From: CAYLJO01 sp964383905
GTDB taxonomy: Bacteria; Acidobacteriota; Blastocatellia; Pyrinomonadales; Pyrinomonadaceae
NCBI GenBank assembly: GCA_964383905.1
Contig: CAYLJO010000133.1
Location: forward strand, 1 to 16,985
Length of the DNA: 16,985 nucleotides
Direction of reading: 5' to 3'
The position numbers and the translations under genes were made by a program. The first letter of the stretch is position 1, and each line of letters opens with the position of its first letter. Below the pieces are notes generated by a model. It ran no database searches. It was not told the origin of the DNA and saw nothing but the letters and a program-made list of their open reading frames with translations. This document shows positions 1 to 6,378 of the stretch, one piece after another.

Positions 1-118
1 GTCATCAGAGTATGTGAAAAATCCCAGTTTGGTCAAATTTGCGCCTGTAAGTTATTGATTCTATTTCTATCATGATTACTGGAGTGTATATGCATTACTT
101 CGTCATTGAGGTACATAC

Positions 119-940
119 ATGAGGCAGCCCCGCTCCATCTCGGTCGCTCAGACATGCCCGGTCAAGGGTAACGTGAACGCCAACCTCGACGACCATCTCC
201 GACTGATTGAGCTCGCCGCGTCGGAAGGGGCGCAGGTCGTGGTGTTCCCCGAACTGTCGCTCACCGGCTACGAAATTGGCCTCGCCGGCGCGCTGGCCTT
301 CTCGGAGCATGATCAACGTCTGGCACCTCTGATTGATGCGGCGTCGTCTCATTCGATGACGCTCGTCGTCGGTGCGCCGGTCCGAATTGAGGCACGGCTC
401 CATATCGCGGCGTTTGTCCTTCGTCCCGACCGGGCCACGGCGCTCTATACGAAGCATTACCTCGGGGCTTTCGGGGAAAGCGCCCGCTGCGACGGTACCG
501 TACCTCCTGCGGAGGCGACCGTATTCCACCCGGGTGATCGCAATCCACTCGTTCGGTTCGGCGGCCATCTCGCGGCGGTTGCAGTCTGCGCCGACGTCGG
601 CCGACCGTCACACCTGCAGCAGGCAGCGGACAGGGGTGCGAAAACCTATCTGGCGAGTATGTTCGTGATCCCCTCCGAATTCGAAGGCGACTCGGCTAAA
701 CTGAGCGGATACGCGGCACAACATTCGATGACGGTGGCGCTCGCCAACTTCGGGAGTCCGACCGGCGGACTCGCGGCAGCGGGCCGCAGTTCAATCTGGT
801 CTGAGAAGGGTCAGCTCATAGCTCAGTTGAATCCGAGTGGGGCCGGCGTCGCCGTCGCAACCGAGACGTCGGAAGGTTGGCGCGCGCGGACGGTCATACT
901 CAGCAATCCTCAAACGACCAGATCCGTATCGCAGGCTTGA
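119..940 (+). CDS. Carbon-nitrogen hydrolase (nitrilase superfamily)
   Basis: A 273-residue protein of the nitrilase/amidase superfamily, cytosolic enzymes that hydrolyse nitriles, amides or carbamoyl compounds through a Glu-Lys-Cys triad. The triad is visible: Glu45 in VVFPELSLTGYE, Lys112 in YTKHYLG, and Cys157 in VAVCADVGRP. The N-terminal stretch (ISVAQTCPVKGNVNANL) is the usual first beta strand and helix of the fold, and the length matches single-domain members. There is no signal peptide. The ATG is supported by GAGG at 108-111, seven bases upstream. The usual Cys context is C-D-x-x-F/W-P; here it is CADVGRP, so the substrate class is uncertain. The next gene is 270 bases away, so this is probably a single-gene transcript. 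The fold is confident, the substrate unknown. Confidence 0.9.
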   Translation: MRQPRSISVAQTCPVKGNVNANLDDHLRLIELAASEGAQVVVFPELSLTGYEIGLAGALAFSEHDQRLAPLIDAASSHSMTLVVGAPVRIEARLHIAAFVLRPDRATALYTKHYLGAFGESARCDGTVPPAEATVFHPGDRNPLVRFGGHLAAVAVCADVGRPSHLQQAADRGAKTYLASMFVIPSEFEGDSAKLSGYAAQHSMTVALANFGSPTGGLAAAGRSSIWSEKGQLIAQLNPSGAGVAVATETSEGWRARTVILSNPQTTRSVSQA

Positions 941-1210
941 TTGCTTGGCTACGACCGCCGCGCCGCGGCCCAACGAAGCCTGAGACCGGAGCGCGGGACC
1001 GCGTGCTTCCCAACTTGTTCGCTCCGGCGCGACTTGACTTGTCTCCTTGATGTGGCACTGTGCCAGGTTGTAAAAGCAGCATGAGCATAACCCACGAAGA
1101 GCAAAGGACAGGCCTCTTTCTGTCAACCATGATGTCTAGACGCTTTCTCGATTGGTGAGGACGAGTAGAATGATGGGAGGTCTGCTAACTCATCTCGGTG
1201 AGGTGTTATC

Positions 1211-1747
1211 TTGGAAATCGCTATCCTGCTCTTCGATAGGCTCACAGCCCTGGATGCGGTAGGGGCCTACGAAGTATTGAGGTCCGTCCCCGGTGCGACG
1301 GTGAAATTCGCCGCCGCCGAGGCGGGGCCCGTACGCACCGGCGCCGGCAACCTGGCCATGGTTGCCGACCACACGCTGGGGGAAGTCCTCTCGCCTGACA
1401 TCCTGGTCGTGCCGGGCGGCCCCGGGCAAGCCGCGCTCATGGGCGACGAGAAGGTTCTGAATTGGGTGCGCCAAGTCCATGCCCTAACGAAGTGGACGAC
1501 CTCGGTCTGCACCGGGTCATTGGTGCTGGCGGCTGCCGGCCTGCTGGAAGGGTTGCGGGCAACGAGCCATTGGCTGGCGCTCGACGTGTTAAGGCAGTAC
1601 GGGGCCGTGCCAAGTACCGAGCGGGTGGTGAGAGAAGGGAAGGTCATCACCGCGGCAGGGGTGTCAGCCGGGATAGACATGGCGCTTAGGCTTGTGGCGC
1701 TGGAGTGTGGGAAGAAAGTGGCCCAATCAATACAGCTCGGGATTTAG
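1211..1747 (+). CDS. DJ-1/PfpI family protein, truncated by an in-frame amber codon
   Basis: A 178-residue class I amidotransferase-like (DJ-1/PfpI) protein of the subgroup that includes isonitrile hydratases and the sensor domain of GlxA/AraC-type regulators. The nucleophile elbow is Cys100 in TSVCTGSLVLAAAGLLEG. The N-terminal ILLFDRLTALDAVGAYEVL, the PGGPG loop at 68-72 and TSHW at 118-121 are also family-typical. The start is a TTG, supported by GAGG at 1200-1203 with a seven-base spacer and by the N-terminal family pattern. The frame ends at a TAG at 1745-1747, just where relatives continue with Glu-Tyr-Asp-Pro-Gln-Pro-Pro-Phe-Asp. The missing tail is readable directly downstream. The active-site region is intact, so the short form may fold, but the protein is probably damaged. 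Alternatively the TAG is a sequencing error. Confidence 0.85.
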   Translation: MEIAILLFDRLTALDAVGAYEVLRSVPGATVKFAAAEAGPVRTGAGNLAMVADHTLGEVLSPDILVVPGGPGQAALMGDEKVLNWVRQVHALTKWTTSVCTGSLVLAAAGLLEGLRATSHWLALDVLRQYGAVPSTERVVREGKVITAAGVSAGIDMALRLVALECGKKVAQSIQLGI

Positions 1748-1849
1748 TACGACCCGCAGCCCCCATTCGACGCGGGTTCGCCGAGTAAGGCGCCGGTGGC
1801 GATTGTCGAGCGGCTGCGACGTCGCAGTCGGTTCTTAAAGCGGCAGTAA
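1748..1849 (+). pseudogene. Stranded C-terminal tail of the DJ-1/PfpI gene
   Basis: This is the same frame as the preceding gene, continuing after the TAG at 1745-1747 for 33 codons to a TAA at 1847-1849. It begins YDPQPPFDAGSPSKAP, the conserved end of isonitrile-hydratase-like DJ-1 proteins, where the residue before Tyr is normally Glu. A single base change GAG to TAG would explain the interruption. With read-through the protein would be 212 residues, close to the usual family length. Confidence 0.75.
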
Positions 1850-2026
1850 AGAGTCACAGCGGCGGCGCGTCTAACCTCGTCCACCTATAAATTCAATGAA
1901 GCGGACGCTCGACCTGATAGGCTTTCGTGCTTTACCTTTGCGGCTAAGATTGTTCTCGCGCCGGTTAATTCGGGAGGCCGGCGCTTCATCGTGATACCTG
2001 TTCACAGGTTTTGTCTCAGGAGAGAG

Positions 2027-2524
2027 ATGGAGATCATAACCGCTAAACCCTTCCTCGACTACTACGAAAAGCTCCGGCGGCGCACCGAGCGGGTGATCCG
2101 TTGCATCCCACCCGAGAGGATCGACTGGACCTACAGGGAAGGGAAGTTTACCCTCGGCGATATTGTCAGGCACCTCGCCGCGACCGAGCGGTTCATGTTC
2201 GCCGAGAACGTCCAGCTCAAGAGGAGCCGCTACCCGGGTCACGGCACAGAATTGGCCGACGGGTACGACGACGTGCTGGGGTTCATGAATGGGACGCATG
2301 CCGAGTCGATGGAGATCTTCGGCAGGCTGAGCGATGACGACCTTCAGCAGAAGTGTCTCACCCCGAACGGGACACCGATCACCGTCTGGAAGTGGCTGCG
2401 GGCGATGACGGAACATGAAATACACCACCGGGGGCAGCTCTACCTGTACCTCGGGATGCTCGACATCCCGACGCCCCCCTTGTACGGCCTGACTTCGGAA
2501 GAGGTGTTGGAGAGGAGTAAATGA
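2027..2524 (+). CDS. DinB-like putative metal-dependent protein
   Basis: A 165-residue protein of the DinB/YfiT-like four-helix-bundle superfamily. These bind a divalent metal through three histidines and include thiol-dependent transferases and stress-induced proteins of unknown reaction. The expected ligands are visible: His49 in DIVRHLAATERF, and His130 and His134 in TEHEIHHRGQLYLYLGM, the HxxxH pattern typical of the third helix. The ATG at 2027 is preferred because AGGAG lies at 2018-2022 just upstream. An in-frame GTG at 1991 would add twelve residues without such a site. No signal peptide or membrane segment is present. It is the last of three plus-strand genes and converges on the next gene. 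The enzyme activity cannot be named from sequence. Confidence 0.88.
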   Translation: MEIITAKPFLDYYEKLRRRTERVIRCIPPERIDWTYREGKFTLGDIVRHLAATERFMFAENVQLKRSRYPGHGTELADGYDDVLGFMNGTHAESMEIFGRLSDDDLQQKCLTPNGTPITVWKWLRAMTEHEIHHRGQLYLYLGMLDIPTPPLYGLTSEEVLERSK

Positions 2525-2550
2525 GGCGGCGGTAGAATTCTCTCAGGTGG

Positions 2551-2577
2551 GGCCGCGCCGAACAAACTGTTGCGGCC
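2551..2577. terminator. Hairpin between convergent genes, possible bidirectional terminator
   Basis: GGCCGC at 2551-2556 pairs with GCGGCC at 2572-2577, and inside it AACA (2561-2564) pairs with TGTT (2568-2571), leaving a four-base bulge. It sits in the 83-base gap between the plus-strand DinB-like gene and the minus-strand membrane-protein gene, where a terminator would be expected. There is no T-run on either side, so intrinsic termination is not proven. Confidence 0.3.
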
Positions 2578-2607
2578 GACCCGAACGAGGATGCCGCGCC
2601 CAGGTCT

Positions 2608-3024
2608 TCACACTTTGAGGGTTGATAAGTCTCTGCGGAATGCGGGCCACGCGTCGTAAAGGTAGAGCGAAAAAGGGAGCCACCAGATCAGATCGTTTGT
2701 CAGACAGAGCACGAGGGTCGAAGCAGGCCATTGCCCGGTCCGGATCAGTTGGGCCAGCCCGATCGGTCCAAGCACTTTCCCGGCCAGGCCCACCGCGGCG
2801 AGCAGCCATCCACGTTCAGGGACTCGTGCGACCTCCAGATAGATGATGCCGTACAATCCGACGACCATCCCGAGGCAGGCAAATATCTGCGGGTGGATTT
2901 GTAGTGGCAGCCCGGCATAACGGAACAGCCACTGCGGGTCGGATACGGAGTAGAGACCCCATGCAATGTTGTAGACGCCCGCCGCGCAGAAGAGAGCACG
3001 ATGAAATTTCCGTCGTGTGATCAT
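2608..3024 (-). CDS. Conserved small membrane protein with four predicted helices
   Basis: A 138-residue integral membrane protein of unknown function. Four hydrophobic segments are visible at about residues 9-26, 46-67, 73-95 and 101-123. The motifs VYNIAWGL, GLYGIIYLE, GKVLGPIG and TNDLIWWLPF recall a family of small bacterial membrane proteins that carries no assigned biochemical role. The ATG at 3024 fits where I expect family members to begin (ITRRKFHRALFCAAG). However, an in-frame ATG at 3108 has a better ribosome-binding site (GAAGG six bases upstream) and would add a 28-residue non-hydrophobic extension, so the start is unresolved. It is followed by a convergent gap, and 158 bases separate it from the next minus-strand gene. 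Confidence 0.75.
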   Translation of the reverse strand: MITRRKFHRALFCAAGVYNIAWGLYSVSDPQWLFRYAGLPLQIHPQIFACLGMVVGLYGIIYLEVARVPERGWLLAAVGLAGKVLGPIGLAQLIRTGQWPASTLVLCLTNDLIWWLPFSLYLYDAWPAFRRDLSTLKV

Positions 3025-3182
3025 GGCGACACTATAGGCTGGGTAGCCGATGGCCCTGTGTTGAGACCGGCAAGTATCATGGGGGCCGGAGAAAGCTATC
3101 ACAAGCATGCCAATCCTTCACCAGCCGGCCTTTCGAGGCGCAACTTCCTCCCGGCAGGTAATCCGTGGGCTTATGCCGGTCG

Positions 3183-3575
3183 TTAATTCTTTCGGTTTCC
3201 GGTTTCTTTACCGCCCTTTACCTTCAGCATGACAGCCAAGCTACAGACAAAATCTGAAGGGATGTAGAGGTTCGCCTCGTAGGTGGTGAAACCGGGCGCC
3301 GAGATACGTAACGTGTACTCACCCATCGCGACCGACTCGAAATTGTAGGAGCCGTGCTCGCCGGTTTCGGTCGTGTAGACATTCCGGCTGCCGGCCGTGG
3401 TCTCACGCAGCTCAACCCTGGCGCGGGGCTGTTTTTCAACGTAAGCGACGCCTTCGAAAGCGACGTACCCTTTCATCACCCCGCGACCTGATTGGGCTAA
3501 CGACGCGCCGTTGAAAAGCAGCATTGTCACCAACAGTCCGGCGGCAATGCCGGCTATCTTCGTAGATACGTTCAT
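3183..3575 (-). CDS. Secreted carboxypeptidase-regulatory-like domain protein
   Basis: A 130-residue exported protein. Residues 1-27 form a signal peptide (basic start, hydrophobic core GIAAGLLVTMLLF, cleavage probably after ASLA). Residues about 34-118 form one beta-sandwich of the carboxypeptidase regulatory-like type: RARVELRETT, then GEHGSYNFESVAMGEYTLRISAPGF, the characteristic 'G-x-Y-x-F-x-x-V-x-x-G-x-Y-x-L' pattern. Such domains are non-catalytic binding or structural modules, common in envelope proteins of Bacteroidota and Acidobacteriota. The short basic tail (KGGKETGNRKN) has no sorting signal I recognise. The start is firm: AGGAGG at 3585-3590, nine bases upstream. The ligand and partner are unknown. 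Confidence 0.85.
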   Translation of the reverse strand: MNVSTKIAGIAAGLLVTMLLFNGASLAQSGRGVMKGYVAFEGVAYVEKQPRARVELRETTAGSRNVYTTETGEHGSYNFESVAMGEYTLRISAPGFTTYEANLYIPSDFVCSLAVMLKVKGGKETGNRKN

Positions 3576-3637
3576 GGCAGCAATCCTCCTGAAGGCAGTT
3601 TGGTCTTAGCTTCCACTCCCTTTGTTGCTTAACTATG

Positions 3638-3684
3638 ACTCGCGCGGTTTGAGATTGATTATTGATCAGAAGATCACTCGCGCG
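3638..3684. repeat. Paired ACTCGCGCG direct repeats flanking a small palindrome
   Basis: ACTCGCGCG occurs at 3638-3646 and 3676-3684, 38 bases apart start to start. Between them TGATC (3663-3667) and GATCA (3672-3676) form an inverted repeat with a four-base gap. The block lies upstream of the secreted-protein gene starting at 3575, where an operator could sit. Function is inferred from position only. Confidence 0.3.
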
Positions 3685-3701
3685 CTCCAAATATCTACCT
3701 T

Positions 3702-4127
3702 TCATCCGAAAGTAAAATTGTCGCCCAAGGCTTTTGAGACGCCGACGACGGTAAACACACCACCAATTACGAGTAAGAAGATGGGTACGCCCCACAGCGC
3801 ACCCGTCGCATCGACGCAAGCCTCATGCGGACTCTGCCCGTCGTAAAGGACCGTCACCCGGTCACCGACCTGGTAGCCAAAAATGAATCCCCCCTGCGGG
3901 CATTCTACGACCTCTCCGGAAGAGGTTGTAAATCTGATCTCGGGGTGAGAGCCACCCGCGTTCAAGCTTACGACGGTACCCAGTGCAGAAGATGCCTCGT
4001 TAATGAAACTAAGGTGAGACAGCCCGATTGCTAAAGCTACGAGTAAAACGCAGCCTCCGATAGCAGAAAAAAGGAGGCCAATAAGCCTGGTCGTTGGGTC
4101 AGAGTGAAGTTCAACTGATACCAGCAT
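3702..4127 (-). CDS. DUF3592 domain membrane protein
   Basis: A 141-residue protein matching the DUF3592 pattern: transmembrane helix (about 14-38), a small extramembrane beta domain, then a second helix (about 112-133). The domain reads ALGTVVSLN, HPEIRFTTSSGEVVEC, YQVGDRVTVLYD and SPHEACVD; the 'RFTT-x-G' and 'VGDxVxVLYD' elements are the hallmarks of the family. Its function is unknown across bacteria. The ATG at 4127 has GAGG (complement of 4132-4135) four bases upstream. A good minus-strand promoter lies at 4256-4284, which would give a leader of about 120 bases. The gene probably has its own transcript, since the next gene starts 126 bases downstream with separate regulatory-looking DNA. 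Confidence 0.85.
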   Translation of the reverse strand: MLVSVELHSDPTTRLIGLLFSAIGGCVLLVALAIGLSHLSFINEASSALGTVVSLNAGGSHPEIRFTTSSGEVVECPQGGFIFGYQVGDRVTVLYDGQSPHEACVDATGALWGVPIFLLVIGGVFTVVGVSKALGDNFTFG

Positions 4128-4255
4128 AAAGCCTCATGGATCTTCCTGATGAGCGACGAGGTACGACGCTTAATCGCTCCGAAGCGTTTGAAACTGCGAA
4201 GATAAGCCCCACCATAGTCAGGAAAGCCCGACACCAAGCTATGAGCGGCAGCCGG

Positions 4256-4284
4256 CTTATACCATTAGTTCAGTAATATTCCAA
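4256..4284 (-). promoter_or_regulatory. Sigma-70-like promoter driving the DUF3592 gene
   Basis: On the minus strand the -35 box is TTGGAA (complement of 4279-4284), followed by a 17-base spacer and a -10 box TATAAG (complement of 4256-4261). The -10 is preceded by TGG, an extended -10 element. Transcription would start near 4249 and run into the DUF3592 gene starting at 4127. The surrounding DNA is AT-rich compared with the coding regions. Confidence 0.55.
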
Positions 4285-4461
4285 ATTGTTATTCAGCAGG
4301 TTCACCCGGATAAATTTACCCTCCTTCCCTGACAAATAATGAGGAAATCAGTAAGAATCGCCTACCGGTATGATTGCCTTCAATTTCAGGGGCTCCGCCG
4401 CAACCGTCCCATCATGGCATTCTTGGGACCGGTTCTGCCCCGGGGGCAAGACATAATGGTT
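4285..4461. other. Intergenic region between divergent promoters, with two palindromes
   Basis: This is the core of the roughly 380-base gene-free stretch 4128-4506. AACCGTCCCA (4402-4411) pairs with TGGGACCGGTT (4424-4434), a ten-pair stem with one bulged G and a twelve-base loop. Immediately after it TGCCCC-G-GGGGCA (4436-4448) is a near-perfect palindrome. No coding frame with family resemblance is seen here. The palindromes lie between the minus-strand promoter at 4256-4284 and the plus-strand promoter at 4462-4491, so they could be regulator sites or a transcription insulator. Confidence 0.4.
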
Positions 4462-4491
4462 TTGTTGCGAATTTAGATTCCGGGTTATAAT
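4462..4491 (+). promoter_or_regulatory. Sigma-70-like promoter for the lipoprotein region
   Basis: TTGTTG at 4462-4467 as -35 box, an 18-base spacer, and a perfect TATAAT at 4486-4491. The start site would be near 4498, only about nine bases before the ATG at 4507 and about 200 bases before the lipoprotein gene at 4702. No other plus-strand promoter of this quality is seen before 4702. Confidence 0.5.
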
Positions 4492-4506
4492 TCGCTCCTC
4501 AATCTC

Positions 4507-4695
4507 ATGACTATATCTCTTTTCAACTTAAGCCATGAAGCTATAAGAACGGCAAAAAAGGGCTTTTACACAATCTGTCATTCGACCGGGCGCGCCGGTA
4601 GCACCCTTGTCATGATGCTTTATCGAATCCTTTTTAATGCCGTTCTCGCCACGCCGGAATTGACCGGCGTGATGCGCTTCATCGAGTCCTCCTGA
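4507..4695 (+). CDS. Doubtful 62-codon ORF with a P-loop-like motif
   Basis: A 62-residue frame between a good promoter and the lipoprotein gene. It has no ribosome-binding site and uses more A/T-rich codons (ATA, TTA, AGA) than its neighbours. Residues 27-34 read STGRAGST, which resembles the 5'-phosphosulfate-binding loop of sulfotransferases (GxGRSGTTL), followed by a hydrophobic helix LVMMLYRILF as in that family. It could be a decayed N-terminal fragment of a sulfotransferase, a small leader peptide, or simply a non-coding leader. The frame contains an 8-bp perfect hairpin at 4650-4671. Coding status is unproven. Confidence 0.25.
   Translation: MTISLFNLSHEAIRTAKKGFYTICHSTGRAGSTLVMMLYRILFNAVLATPELTGVMRFIESS
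4650..4671. repeat. Perfect 8-bp inverted repeat upstream of the lipoprotein gene
   Basis: CACGCCGG (4650-4657) and CCGGCGTG (4664-4671) are exact reverse complements with a six-base loop AATTGA. It lies 30 bases before the lipoprotein start, in its presumed leader. No T-run follows, so it is not an obvious terminator; it could stabilise RNA or bind a regulator. Confidence 0.4.
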
Positions 4696-4701
4696 TCACC
4701 A

Positions 4702-5268
4702 ATGCCAACAATGGCTCTTCGATTTTTAACCATCCTGACTCTTTTGCTGGTGGCTTCTTGTTCCTCCGATAGAGGCTTCAGGTTCTATGGCGAGTACGAG
4801 GCTGAACAATCTCGTTACCGAATTCAGTTGATCTCGCAAGGTTACGTGAAGCCCGGGGATGATCTGGCCGAGTCCGCCTTCGCCTTGGTGCAGTTCTGCC
4901 CCACCGGGCAGAAGGTCGGGAAACCTTTTCGCATGACAGTCACGGCCGCCCCCGGCCGGCGGCAAAGGGTAGAGAGCGATGACCTGGCAATGCCTTCGAA
5001 GGAGTGGGATTGGCGGGCATCCGAGGGGTGGCTTAAAGAAGCACTCTCTCAAGCCGGGTATAGAGATGTCAATGAGGAGGAGCTCAAAGACAGCGTGAGA
5101 GTTGTGGAAAGCTCTCTCGCCGGTCCGAAAGGTGTGATCTTAAAAGGACAAAGTAAGTCGTTGGCCGTGCGCCGCGCAGATATCGTGTATGGCCATCAGG
5201 TGATGAAAGATCGACCGCCCAGAGAATGGATTGACTCGTCGGAGCTTCCGTTCTGCGGCACGTATTAA
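4702..5268 (+). CDS. Putative lipoprotein of unknown function
   Basis: A 188-residue protein with a type II (lipoprotein) signal: MPTMALRF, hydrophobic core LTILTLLLV, and lipobox VASC with Cys20 as the lipidated residue. Export and membrane anchoring are therefore likely. The rest is soluble and charged, and I recognise no domain. It contains a WDWRASEGWLKEALSQAGYRDV segment that looks helical and two further Cys (Cys66 in VQFCPTG and Cys185 in PFCGTY) that could form a disulfide in the periplasm. The start is ATG 4702 or in-frame ATG 4711; neither has a clear ribosome-binding site. It stands alone on the plus strand and converges on the amidotransferase gene. Likely transcribed from the promoter at 4462-4491. 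Confidence 0.7.
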   Translation: MPTMALRFLTILTLLLVASCSSDRGFRFYGEYEAEQSRYRIQLISQGYVKPGDDLAESAFALVQFCPTGQKVGKPFRMTVTAAPGRRQRVESDDLAMPSKEWDWRASEGWLKEALSQAGYRDVNEEELKDSVRVVESSLAGPKGVILKGQSKSLAVRRADIVYGHQVMKDRPPREWIDSSELPFCGTY

Positions 5269-5327
5269 TGAGGACGGGTTATAAATCAGAGGTTACGCCG
5301 GTCCATACCAGAAGCCCACATAACGCC

Positions 5328-5344
5328 GCCGTCGAGCGGACGGC
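5328..5344. terminator. Hairpin in the lipoprotein/amidotransferase convergent gap
   Basis: GCCGTC (5328-5333) and GACGGC (5339-5344) form a six-pair GC-rich stem with a five-base loop. It lies between the plus-strand lipoprotein gene ending at 5268 and the minus-strand gene ending at 5387. Downstream on the plus strand the DNA is only moderately T-rich, so termination strength is uncertain. Confidence 0.3.
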
Positions 5345-5386
5345 CGCCTAAGTTGTCTGTTATCCTCAATCTCTGCGGGCCGCCGC

Positions 5387-6346
5387 TTAAGGCGAGGTTT
5401 GATCGCAGCCAACAGAGGATTTGCCGGCGTGGGCCAGAGATTCGCGGAGGAAATTCTCGAAAATGATGCGACCGTCGCGTGATTCGTTTGGGTGCTCCCA
5501 GCGTGTCGGGTTCTTGTGCCAGTCTTCGAATGATTTTTCGAGATGGAATTGCACAGTGTAAATAAGCTGGTCCGCTGTGCGTTTGACCATCATCTGAATG
5601 CGGCACAGGTAGGCGGTGGCGAGGAGCTGAAAACCTTCGGGCACATGATCCAGTTGGAGGCCGTGATTCTGCCAGACCCGCAGGATCCGTGCTTCGGTCG
5701 TGTAATCCTGCCAGACGCCCGAGTCGGTGTCGTTGATTCCACAGAAGATCGGATCATCAGGTTGGGTGATGCGTATGAAGCGATACTGGTATTCGGAGGG
5801 CCGATTCTCCCGCTGCTCGTTCTGCTCCCGGTTGTCCAGCGTTAAGATGCGCGCCCCAAAGCTCATGCCCACGAGCTGATGGCCGCCGCAAATGCCGAGC
5901 ACGGCCGTGCGCGTCGCGCGCACGAAGCGGCCAAAACCCTCGAGGAGATCCGGGCTGTAATAATCGAAGTCGCGGAGCGTCCCGCTCAGGACGACCGCGT
6001 CGGGGCGGAAGCTCTCGGTAGCTTCGGCAATCTCCGAGATGTGTGCGACCCGTATCTCAGGGTGCTGCACGAGACGCGAGATATTATTGGTGATATTTTC
6101 GAGCGCGAGCGCCGCGATCTGGCGGTCTTTCTGGAGGCAGGCCGGAACGTTGTGCCCCCATTCTCGCAGCGCGACTTCTGACAGATCTTCGGGGTCGCGG
6201 AGTAGATTGTCGACGACGAGTACGCGCGCCTTTTCGATGCGTTTCTCGATCGGTTCGTAACGGCAGAAGGTTCGCTGATTGAAAGGGAATGGGAGCGGTT
6301 CCGGGGCATCAAGCGGTATGTTGATTTCCTGTATATCTTGTGTCAT
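5387..6346 (-). CDS. Stand-alone class I glutamine amidotransferase-like protein
   Basis: A 319-residue cytosolic protein with a triad-type glutamine amidotransferase domain (about residues 40-300), most like the GMP-synthase-type amidotransferases. The nucleophile is Cys153 in VLGICGGHQLVGMSFGA. The His-Glu pair is His268 and Glu270 in YTVQFHLEKSF, where most relatives have QFHPE, so the proline is replaced by leucine. WQNHGLQLDHVPEGFQLLA matches the S/NHG..V..LPEGF..LA element of the family. There is no synthase or acceptor domain, so the ammonia acceptor is unknown. It could also act as a peptidase-like hydrolase, as some family members do. It follows the 6379-6945 gene by 32 bases, probably in the same transcript. 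The N-terminal 35 residues are Pro-rich and not part of the fold. Confidence 0.85.
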   Translation of the reverse strand: MTQDIQEINIPLDAPEPLPFPFNQRTFCRYEPIEKRIEKARVLVVDNLLRDPEDLSEVALREWGHNVPACLQKDRQIAALALENITNNISRLVQHPEIRVAHISEIAEATESFRPDAVVLSGTLRDFDYYSPDLLEGFGRFVRATRTAVLGICGGHQLVGMSFGARILTLDNREQNEQRENRPSEYQYRFIRITQPDDPIFCGINDTDSGVWQDYTTEARILRVWQNHGLQLDHVPEGFQLLATAYLCRIQMMVKRTADQLIYTVQFHLEKSFEDWHKNPTRWEHPNESRDGRIIFENFLRESLAHAGKSSVGCDQTSP

Positions 6347-6378
6347 CTGAAACCGTGATGTGGCATTTGGGCCGTCCT

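Noticed and set aside
1869..2010. GTCTAAC at 1869-1875 with the downstream CCTAT/ATAGG pairing, resembling the left half of an integron attC site between cassette-like genes.
   Set aside because: No matching GTTRRRY core site occurs in the following 150 bases, and flanking genes lack attC-like ends, so an integron cassette array is not supported.
1871..2428. A 185-codon minus-strand frame opposite the DinB-like gene.
   Set aside because: It has no family resemblance, while the plus-strand frame has the three-histidine DinB pattern and a good ribosome-binding site.
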